Assembly (NCBI GenBank): GCA_021775095.1
Contig: JAJFII010000057.1
Coordinates: forward strand, 124,001 to 188,000
Reading direction: 5' to 3'
DNA length: 64,000 bases
DNA from: Rhodospirillales bacterium
GTDB lineage: Bacteria; Pseudomonadota; Alphaproteobacteria; Rhodospirillales; Casp-alpha2
Numbering within the stretch: the first letter of the stretch is position 1; each line of letters opens with the position of its first letter. Below the pieces are notes generated by a model. That model ran no database searches. It was not told the origin of the DNA and saw only the letters and a list, made by a program, of their open reading frames with translations. Positions 8,501-14,789 of the stretch are shown piece after piece. Made by a program: the position numbers and the translations under genes.

Positions 8501-8986
8501 ATGCAAGCCTTTCGTTTGGACAGGGGACTATGGGCCGCAGCAGGAATTGCCTGCGCCGTATCGGTGCCGCTGACGGCACAAGCCGCCGAGGTCATTGAAC
8601 TGACACAGACGGGGTGCCAGTTTCTCGAACCCGAGGGCACGGATCATAAATATAAGACCGGGCAAAAATCCGATTGTGAAAAAATCAACAAAAAGACCGG
8701 TGCCGAGCGGGTCGCAAACGCCCAGGTAATGGAGTTAAAACCCGGCGAATACATTTTTCGGGTTACCAATAAAAATGTGCCCTATGAACTGGGCTTTTGG
8801 TTTCGTGATAAAGATTATGACTGGCGCAATCCCCTTCACAAACTCACAAAAACCAGCGTTTCCGGCGGCGGTCTGATGATCGGCAAATCCAGCGACTACA
8901 AAATAACCCTGAAACCCGGCGACTATCTGTTTTCCTGCCCGTTAAATACGACGCCGGATTACCGGGTAATCGTTCCTGAAAGTTAA
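8501..8986 (+). CDS. Cupredoxin-like exported protein with incomplete copper site
   Basis: A 161-residue protein with a signal peptide ending near LTAQA. Three ATGs stand in a row (8495, 8498, 8501); GGAG at 8491-8494 favours 8501. The C-terminal 100 residues have a cupredoxin-like pattern: MELKPGEYIFRVTNKNVPYELGFWF, then LKPGDYLFSCPLNTTPDY. In type-1 copper proteins the last motif would be C-x2-4-H-x4-M; here the Cys is present but no His or Met follows, and the upstream His is also missing. It therefore probably does not form a blue copper centre. It lies between a sulfur channel and a Cys-rich peptide locus. Confidence 0.65.
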   Translation: MQAFRLDRGLWAAAGIACAVSVPLTAQAAEVIELTQTGCQFLEPEGTDHKYKTGQKSDCEKINKKTGAERVANAQVMELKPGEYIFRVTNKNVPYELGFWFRDKDYDWRNPLHKLTKTSVSGGGLMIGKSSDYKITLKPGDYLFSCPLNTTPDYRVIVPES

Positions 8987-8998
8987 TGTCCTAACCGG

Positions 8999-9871
8999 TT
9001 ATTCGGCGTCTTTTACAAGCCGAAATCCGACAAGGATGTGTTTTAAACTGGCGGGTCTGGCATGGCGTGCGGCGGGGCGACAGACGCCGCAGCCTCGGTC
9101 GTCCCAGGACCCGCCTTTTACCATGTATCTCGAGTTGCCAGCGGCTGTCTGTGTCCATTCGAAAACCTGGCCGGCCCCATCGATCAGCCCAAAAGGGCTG
9201 GTGCCCTGCGGGTACTGACCAACGGGAACCGTATCGAACGGCCCCAAATCGTGACTGTTGAGGTGGTCCGGTTTGAAGCGGTTGCCCCAGGGAAACAGAT
9301 TTCCTTTTGTCCCCCGGGCGGCTTTTTCCCACTGTGCTTCCGTCGGTAACTGCCAGTTATTGCCGGTTTTCTCTGATAGCCATTTTGCGTAGGCCGTGGC
9401 GTCGTGGTGGTTCACCAGAACAACCGGATGGTTTTCCCGGCCGAGCGGCGGGCGACCGCTCCGCCAGGCAAATTTTCGTGTGCGTTGGTAGGGGTGGATC
9501 AATTTGTATCCGGCCCAGGTTTTGCCGGTGACATCGGGTGCCGGGTGGTTTGTCTGGTTGACGAACAGCCCATATTGGGCATTTGTGATGGCGGTTGTGG
9601 TTATCTCAAAGGTATCCAGGTAGGGCACCGAGCGAGGTTCGTCCTCGTACCACTTCCATTGCCGGGTGCGGTTGTGTTTATAGGCCTTTTCATCCAGTCC
9701 ATAGGCGATTTCGCGTTCGGCCTGGACCGATCCCATAACAAACGGGCCGGCCGGCACAGTGATGGTTTGTGGTACCAGGGACGGGCCGGCAGCGGCGGTC
9801 AGGCAATGCAACACCAACGGCACGGCCAATAGCCAAGATCCCGGTAAACACCGGTTGCAATGTTGTTTCAT
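8999..9871 (-). CDS. SUMF1/formylglycine-type family protein lacking the second catalytic cysteine
   Basis: A protein of 290 residues with a signal peptide if started at the ATG at 9871 (MKQHCNRCLPGSWLLAVPLV). The longer frame from 10024 gives an unlikely Pro/Arg-rich extension. The FGE-sulfatase domain is clear: PAGPFVMGS, then DEPRSVPYLDTFEITTTAITNAQ, HPVVLVNHHDATAYAKWLSEKTG, LPTEAQWEKAARG, VFEWTQ, VKGGSWDD and a final VGFRLVKD. In true formylglycine-generating enzyme the end of the domain carries C-x4-C followed by AARS; here the aligned run is CGVCRPAARHA, where the second Cys is Pro. It is probably not a sulfatase activator; it may be a PvdO/EgtB-like oxygenase or binding protein. It converges with the cupredoxin-like gene. 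Confidence 0.8.
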   Translation of the reverse strand: MKQHCNRCLPGSWLLAVPLVLHCLTAAAGPSLVPQTITVPAGPFVMGSVQAEREIAYGLDEKAYKHNRTRQWKWYEDEPRSVPYLDTFEITTTAITNAQYGLFVNQTNHPAPDVTGKTWAGYKLIHPYQRTRKFAWRSGRPPLGRENHPVVLVNHHDATAYAKWLSEKTGNNWQLPTEAQWEKAARGTKGNLFPWGNRFKPDHLNSHDLGPFDTVPVGQYPQGTSPFGLIDGAGQVFEWTQTAAGNSRYMVKGGSWDDRGCGVCRPAARHARPASLKHILVGFRLVKDAE

Positions 9872-10060
9872 ATTTACAGATATCCGCATTCGCCGATCGT
9901 TTGCAATGCCCGGACGGTCACGTTCCGGTGAGAACGGGATCTGTCTTGAACCGGGTCCCGGACAAACGAGGCCCCCTCGAAAACCGGTTTGCTGTCGATT
10001 GCAAGGATCACAAATTGGTGACAAAACGTTACTCCTAAGAACGGGTTGGCCGGTCTATGG

Positions 10061-10074
10061 TCTGTGATCACAGA
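10061..10074. promoter_or_regulatory. Perfect 14-bp palindrome upstream of the Cys-rich gene
   Basis: TCTGTGATCACAGA is perfectly self-complementary and ends 38 bases before the ATG of the Cys-repeat gene. It looks like an operator half-way between a CRP-type (TGTGA/TCACA) site without a spacer and a MarR/ArsR-type site. A second, looser inverted repeat (TCAC-N6-GTGA) lies near 10005-10020. The regulator is unknown. Confidence 0.45.
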
Positions 10075-10112
10075 TTTTATTGTCCAACCTCAAAACCCTA
10101 GGGAGAGAATTT

Positions 10113-10397
10113 ATGATTAGAAAAACCATCGCAGTTGTTGGTGTTGCCGCGTTAACCGGTGTTGGTGCCATGAGTGTCCTGCCAACAGCCCAGGCCGCCA
10201 CCCCAGATCGTTCTGATATCATCGAGCTGGCAGCCTGCAGTCCCTGCAACCCGTGCGCGGCCAAGAAAAAAGTCATTAAAGGCTGTAACCCTTGCAACCC
10301 CTGTGCAGCTAAAAAAGGCTGCAACCCCTGTAATCCCTGTGCAGCTAAAAATCCCTGTAACCCGTGCAACCCCTGTGCGGCAAAAAAGAAGGGTTAA
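10113..10397 (+). CDS. Exported cysteine-repeat peptide (4 x CxxCxxC)
   Basis: A 94-residue precursor: a signal peptide ([20 protein letters not shown]..., cleavage probable after TAQA) and a mature part of about 66 residues made of four units of C-(S/N)P-C-NP-C followed by AAK and Lys-rich spacers. That gives twelve cysteines with CxxCxxC spacing and almost no other functional side chains besides Lys. The start at 10113 has a strong GGGAGAG ribosome site; the earlier in-frame codon at 10080 adds nothing. The composition suggests a metallothionein-like metal binder or a modified peptide (RiPP) precursor in the periplasm; neither is proven. A palindrome lies upstream and a strong terminator directly downstream, so it is probably highly expressed by itself. 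Confidence 0.8.
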   Translation: MIRKTIAVVGVAALTGVGAMSVLPTAQAATPDRSDIIELAACSPCNPCAAKKKVIKGCNPCNPCAAKKGCNPCNPCAAKNPCNPCNPCAAKKKG

Positions 10398-10415
10398 TCC
10401 CTCCCCCGTTTTAAG

Positions 10416-10454
10416 AAAGTCCGCGAACTCGATCGGGTTCGCGGACTTTTTTTT
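10416..10454 (+). terminator. Rho-independent terminator after the Cys-repeat gene
   Basis: A perfect 13-bp stem (10416-10428 with 10437-10449; core AGTCCGCGAAC) with an 8-base loop is followed by a run of T (10447-10454). It begins 18 bases after the stop codon and separates the Cys-repeat gene from the DUF6969-like gene. Confidence 0.93.
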
Positions 10455-10536
10455 CGATTTTTCTTGGCAACAAAAGCCATTTCCCTTTAGTTTTCTCCGT
10501 AAAACGTGTGCTGGATTATCATAGGAGTTAAATTGC

Positions 10537-11262
10537 ATGTCGCGTTTGTCTGAAACCAGCCCACAGGTCCTACAGGCGATGTCCGAGTCGGGCACGAAAA
10601 TCCTCGAATGTTACCGGGTCATGCAAAAGACCTCCGCCAACATGGTCGGAGACGTTTTAAAGGACCAGGGCGAATTCTACGAGTGGGACCATTATCCAAC
10701 CGGCGATGTCTACGATCACGAAACCCATTCGCAATTTTATTACCACGCCCATCCGCCGGAAAAACGGGCCAATAAATGGGGTAATGAACACGGCCATTTT
10801 CATACGTTTTTGCGACCCAAGGGAATGCCCGATGGTATCGAGCCGGCACCCGTCGATGACTTTAAGGCACCGGAGGACCCCAATGACGCCCTGACCCATT
10901 TTGTCGGCATTTCCATGAACCAGGCGGGTTATCCGATCCGCCTGTTTACAACCAATCGCTGGGTAACGGGCGAGGTCTGGTACACGGCCGAAACCGTCAT
11001 TTCCTTGCTGGACCGGTTTGAAATGGACCTGACCTATCCGTCCTGGCCGGTGAACATTTGGATGACCGAAATGATCCGGTTGTTCCGTTTTGACATTGAA
11101 GAGTTGCTGCTGCAGCGCGATGCCAAAGTGCAAAAATGGCAGGCCCAACATCCAGGCATCAATGTCTATGAGGATCGCAATCTGGAAATAACCTCAATTA
11201 TTGATGTTTCGGTGGAAAATAAAATCAAATCCATCGAGGCGGCGCTGCGGGAAAAAACTTAA
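10537..11262 (+). CDS. DUF6969-like His-rich conserved protein
   Basis: A soluble 241-residue protein without a signal peptide. Its N-terminal half carries a dense set of potential metal ligands: CYRVMQKT, WDHYPTGDVYDHETHSQFYY, YHAHPPEKR and NEHGHFHTFLRPKGMP. The middle (ALTHFVGISMNQAGYPIRLFTTNRWVTGE) looks like a beta-rich binding domain. It matches what I remember of DUF6969, a family of unknown function. The ATG at 10537 has AGGAG upstream. It follows the Cys-repeat gene in the same direction after a terminator, so some transcripts may read through into it. The His clusters suggest a metalloenzyme or metallochaperone (inference). Confidence 0.7.
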   Translation: MSRLSETSPQVLQAMSESGTKILECYRVMQKTSANMVGDVLKDQGEFYEWDHYPTGDVYDHETHSQFYYHAHPPEKRANKWGNEHGHFHTFLRPKGMPDGIEPAPVDDFKAPEDPNDALTHFVGISMNQAGYPIRLFTTNRWVTGEVWYTAETVISLLDRFEMDLTYPSWPVNIWMTEMIRLFRFDIEELLLQRDAKVQKWQAQHPGINVYEDRNLEITSIIDVSVENKIKSIEAALREKT

Positions 11263-11359
11263 AACAATACCTTGCCCTGGTCGCATCGGTGTTTCTGATC
11301 TGGCGGCCATATCAATCTGTCGAAAGGCTTTCGGCGGTTCCCATTGGCCCGGAAATGCA

Positions 11360-12571
11360 TTAGTCGGCAGCGGCAATGGCTTTGGCTTCAATCAGTTGGT
11401 TTATTTTTTTCGATGAATAACCCAGATCGAGAAGTACTTCGCGGGTGTGCTGGCCATAAACCGGGGCCCCCGTATCGACCGACGCGGGGGTCTTCGAAAA
11501 GGTGATCGGGCAGCCGATTGTTTTTACCGGACCCAGGGTTTTGTGTTCCGTCTCGACGATCATTTTGCGGGCGATGGCGTGCGGATCGGCATGCATTTCT
11601 TTGACGTCAAGGACCGGACCGGCGGGAACCCCGGCGGCTTCCAGTTGGCCGAGCCACTGGGATTTGGACCGGGTCTTAAAGACATCACCCAGGGTTTGGC
11701 TGAGGGCCAAGCGGTTCGTCATGCGCTGCGCACTGTCACGGTAACGGGCATCGTCAGCCAGCTCCGGTCGCCCGATCACGTCTAACATACGGAGCCAGTT
11801 GGCCTGGTTTGCGGCACCCAGGGTCAACCAGCCATCGGCGGCCTCGAAGGCTTGATAGGGCGCGTTCAAGGGATGGGCTGATCCCATGGGCCCGGGGGCG
11901 ATGCCGGTGGCAAAGGCGATGGCCGATTGCCAATAGGTATGGGTGATGCCGGCCTCAAACAGCGACGTATCGACACGCTGGCCTTCTCCGGTTTTTAACC
12001 GATGGATATAGGCAGCGAGAACCCCGGTGGCGCCGAGAATACCTGCCGTAATATCGGTAACCGGTGCGCCGATTTTAACCAATTCCCGGCCCGGTCCTTC
12101 GCCGGTGATGCTCATCAGACCACTCATGCCCTGGGCGATCAGGTCGTACCCGCCACGCTCCCGGTAGGGCCCGGTTCGGCCAAAACCGGAAATTTCACAA
12201 TAGATCAGCCCTGGATTGATTTTTGCTAGGGCGTCATAACCCAGCCCCAACCGTTCCATGGTTCCGGCCCGATAATTCTCGATGACCACGTCTGCCGTCT
12301 TTAACAATGCGATCACACAATCCCGGCCTTGCGGGGTTTTCAGGTCAACGGCAATTCCCTTTTTATTGCGGTTCATCATCATATAGGCGGCCGACTGGTC
12401 GCCAATGGCCGGCGGCAGGAACCGCCGGGTATCGTCGCCGCCGGGCAGTTTCTCGACCTTGGTGACCGCCGCCCCCATATCGGCCAGCATCAATCCGCAA
12501 ACCGGCCCCGCCATCACATGGGCCAGTTCAATGACTTTTACCCCGGCAAGGGGCCCGGATTTATCGGTCAT
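11360..12571 (-). CDS. CaiB/BaiF family (class III) CoA-transferase
   Basis: A 403-residue protein with the family hallmarks: GVKVIELAHVMAGPVCGLMLADMGA at the N-terminus, VDLKTPQGRD, ENYRAGTMERLGLGYD, GFGRTGPYRERGGYD and the candidate catalytic Asp173 in GAPVTDITAG. These enzymes move CoA between carboxylic acids in the cytoplasm. It is the third gene of a minus-strand set (aminotransferase, enoyl-CoA hydratase, CoA-transferase), starting 3 bases after the hydratase gene ends. It would activate or recycle the acid made in this pathway. The acyl group cannot be told from sequence. Confidence 0.9.
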   Translation of the reverse strand: MTDKSGPLAGVKVIELAHVMAGPVCGLMLADMGAAVTKVEKLPGGDDTRRFLPPAIGDQSAAYMMMNRNKKGIAVDLKTPQGRDCVIALLKTADVVIENYRAGTMERLGLGYDALAKINPGLIYCEISGFGRTGPYRERGGYDLIAQGMSGLMSITGEGPGRELVKIGAPVTDITAGILGATGVLAAYIHRLKTGEGQRVDTSLFEAGITHTYWQSAIAFATGIAPGPMGSAHPLNAPYQAFEAADGWLTLGAANQANWLRMLDVIGRPELADDARYRDSAQRMTNRLALSQTLGDVFKTRSKSQWLGQLEAAGVPAGPVLDVKEMHADPHAIARKMIVETEHKTLGPVKTIGCPITFSKTPASVDTGAPVYGQHTREVLLDLGYSSKKINQLIEAKAIAAAD

Positions 12572-12574
12572 GGT

Positions 12575-13366
12575 CTATTTACCCGTAAATACCGGTTTTC
12601 GTTTTTCCAGAAAGGCCCGATATCCCTCGGCGAAATCGTCGGTGTCATAACAGGCAAATCCTTCGCGGTTTTCCGCAGCTGACAGGGGGTTTGGATCCTT
12701 AAGGCGTGCCAGGAACTGGCGATGCCAACGGTGCACAAGGGGCGCTCCGTCGGCTATTCTGCCGGCACTTTCCATGGCTTCGCTTTGCACATCCTGATCG
12801 GCGACAACGCGGCTAACCAGACCCTTTTGCAGGGCTTCATCGGCACCGAAGATCCGGCCTTCCGCAAGAATTTCATAGGCCGTGTTTGGGCCGACCAGGT
12901 CGGCCAGGGCGGCGATTTCTGAATAGCCCATGACAAGCCCCAGTTTTGCAATGGGCACCCCAAACCGGCTTGACCGGCCGCAGATGCGAATATCGCACAA
13001 ACCGGCGATTTCCAGGCCACCGCCGACGCAGATTCCCTGAATTAACGCAACCTTAGGATGGACACACGACGCGATGGCATTGATGGTCCCATGCATAAGC
13101 TGACCATAGGCTTCGGCTTGCGCAGAATTGCAGCGATCGGTTGCGAACTCGGAGATGTCGTTGCCGGGGCTAAAGGCTTTTTCACCGGCCCCGCGGATCA
13201 CGATGCAGCGGACCGTCGGGTCGTCGCCGAGAGCCGTGAACAGGCTGCCGAGCTGCTGCCACATGGATTTGCTCAGGGCGTTCAGTTTTTGCGGACGATT
13301 AAGGGTCACGGTGACAATGTCGCCGTCCCGGGTTTGCAGGACCGTATCGGCTTCGTTTTGTGCCAT
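12575..13366 (-). CDS. Enoyl-CoA hydratase/isomerase (crotonase family)
   Basis: A 263-residue crotonase. Conserved parts are VTLNRPQKLNALSKSMW, the oxyanion-hole region KAFSPGNDISEF and GICVGGGLEIAGLCDIRI, RFGVPIAKLGL and the C-terminal FLEKRKPVF. The fold and the CoA-binding elements are intact; whether it hydrates, isomerises or hydrolyses an acyl-CoA is open, because family members vary. It overlaps the aminotransferase gene by one base (stop/start) and is followed after 3 bases by the CoA-transferase gene, so the three are co-translated. Confidence 0.9.
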   Translation of the reverse strand: MAQNEADTVLQTRDGDIVTVTLNRPQKLNALSKSMWQQLGSLFTALGDDPTVRCIVIRGAGEKAFSPGNDISEFATDRCNSAQAEAYGQLMHGTINAIASCVHPKVALIQGICVGGGLEIAGLCDIRICGRSSRFGVPIAKLGLVMGYSEIAALADLVGPNTAYEILAEGRIFGADEALQKGLVSRVVADQDVQSEAMESAGRIADGAPLVHRWHRQFLARLKDPNPLSAAENREGFACYDTDDFAEGYRAFLEKRKPVFTGK

Positions 13367-14544
13367 CAGGTTCGCCCGGCGGTTTCCGTCAAATAGGCCA
13401 TGGCCTGGTCGACGCCGCCTTTTTGATGGGGGATATCGGCCAGCGACAGCCCCATTTCCACACCCGACAGGGTCCCCATCAGGGTCAGGTCGTTAAAATC
13501 GCCCAAGTGGCCGATCCGGAAGACCTTGCCTTTGACTTTGCCCAGCCCGGTACCCAATGACATGTCGAAGGCATCGAGGATAACGGCCCGCAGGTGGTCG
13601 GCATCCTGTCCGTCAGGCACCAGGACAGCCGTCAGAACACTGGAATATTCATCGGGATTTTTACATAGAACCTCAAGACCCCAGGCCTGGACGGCGCGGC
13701 GGGTCGCCTCCGCATACCGATCGTGCCGCCTAAACACATTGTCGAGCCCTTCTTCCAACAACATATCGAGGGCTTCACGCAACCCGTACAGCAGATTTGT
13801 CGACGGCGTATAAGGGTAAAACCCGCTCGCATTGTTGGCCAGCATAGCCTGCCAATCCCAATAGGAGCGGGCGTAACTGTTTGATTTGGCGGCGGCCAGG
13901 GCTTTGTCGCTGATCGCATTAAAACTCAGACCTGGCGGTAACATCAGGCCCTTTTGCGAACAGCTAATGGTGACATCGACCTGCCATTGATCGTGTTCAA
14001 AATCGACGGATCCCAGAGACGATATGGTATCTGCAAACAACAGGGCCGGATGGTTCGCCGCGTCCATGGCACGGCGCACATTGGCGACATTGGAGACAAC
14101 ACCGGTTGACGTTTCGTTGTGGACGACGCAGACCGCTTTAATGGAGTGGTTTTTATCGTCGCGCAATTTCGCCTCGATGGCATCGGCCGGGGCACCGTGC
14201 CGCCAGTCGCCTTCCATAAACAGCGGCTCGAACCCCAGTTTATTGGCCAAATCACACCACAGGGTCGCAAATTGCCCGGTTTCCGACATCAGCACCTGGT
14301 CGCCCGGCGACAGGGTATTGACCAATGCGGCTTCCCAAGCGCCGGTACCCGATGCCGGATAGATGATGACCGGGCCCCGGGTTTTAAAAATCTTCCTTAA
14401 GTCGTGCAAAATTCCCTGGGAAAACACCCCAAAATCGGGGCCGCGGTGGTCCATGGTCGGGTTGTCTATGGCTCGCAGAACCCGGTCGGGAACGTTGCTC
14501 GGTCCGGGGATCTGCAGAAAATGGCGGCCGCTTTTATGGGGCAT
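13366..14544 (-). CDS. Serine-glyoxylate-type aminotransferase (class V)
   Basis: A 392-residue PLP enzyme starting MPHKSGRHFLQIPGPSNVP. The ATG at 14544 is preferred because AGGAG lies 8 bases upstream; the longer frame from 14580 has none. Class V features are the IYPASGTGAWEAALVN segment, FADTISSLGSVDF with the PLP-binding Asp, and the lysine in TISCSQKGLMLPPG. It is closest to serine-glyoxylate and alanine-glyoxylate aminotransferases. It is the first gene of the minus-strand operon and is divergent from the FAD/Fe-S dehydrogenase. The pair could link a 2-hydroxyacid and its 2-oxoacid to an amino acid (inference). Confidence 0.88.
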   Translation of the reverse strand: MPHKSGRHFLQIPGPSNVPDRVLRAIDNPTMDHRGPDFGVFSQGILHDLRKIFKTRGPVIIYPASGTGAWEAALVNTLSPGDQVLMSETGQFATLWCDLANKLGFEPLFMEGDWRHGAPADAIEAKLRDDKNHSIKAVCVVHNETSTGVVSNVANVRRAMDAANHPALLFADTISSLGSVDFEHDQWQVDVTISCSQKGLMLPPGLSFNAISDKALAAAKSNSYARSYWDWQAMLANNASGFYPYTPSTNLLYGLREALDMLLEEGLDNVFRRHDRYAEATRRAVQAWGLEVLCKNPDEYSSVLTAVLVPDGQDADHLRAVILDAFDMSLGTGLGKVKGKVFRIGHLGDFNDLTLMGTLSGVEMGLSLADIPHQKGGVDQAMAYLTETAGRT

Positions 14545-14604
14545 GTGAGGTCTCCTGATGGCTGGCGGGCGGGGTATCACGGTTTGGACCCCTTGTCCGT
14601 TGCC

Positions 14605-14620
14605 ATTATGAATTCATAAT
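14605..14620. promoter_or_regulatory. Palindromic operator-like site 1
   Basis: ATTATGAATTCATAAT is a perfect 16-bp palindrome, 61 bases upstream of the aminotransferase start codon. It shares the core ATGAATTCAT with a second palindrome 132 bp away in the same divergent promoter region. The GntR regulator encoded at the end of the divergent operon is the obvious candidate to bind it. Confidence 0.6.
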
Positions 14621-14736
14621 TTCAAATGATCAACAATTTTTATTCAAGTCAAAAAACTTCTAATAAATAATTGTAAATAAAGGTTTTACTTAAAAAAATA
14701 GGATATATTAATGGATATTAGGTAGGTAACAGTTGA

Positions 14737-14752
14737 AAAATGAATTCATTTT
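14737..14752. promoter_or_regulatory. Palindromic operator-like site 2
   Basis: AAAATGAATTCATTTT is a perfect 16-bp palindrome, 37 bases upstream of the start of the FAD/Fe-S dehydrogenase gene, so it would overlap or lie next to its promoter. The surrounding DNA (14620-14760) is strongly A+T-rich. The core matches site 1. Confidence 0.6.
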
Positions 14753-14789
14753 GATAGGATGGGTTGGATTTTAAGAAGGAACCCGTTGA

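Noticed and set aside
8999-9871. Annotation as an active formylglycine-generating enzyme
   Set aside because: The second catalytic cysteine is replaced by proline and no sulfatase gene is nearby.
10240-10390. CRISPR-like or satellite repeat in the Cys-rich region
   Set aside because: The repeats are coding (CxxCxxC units in one frame with signal peptide and ribosome site), with no spacer structure.
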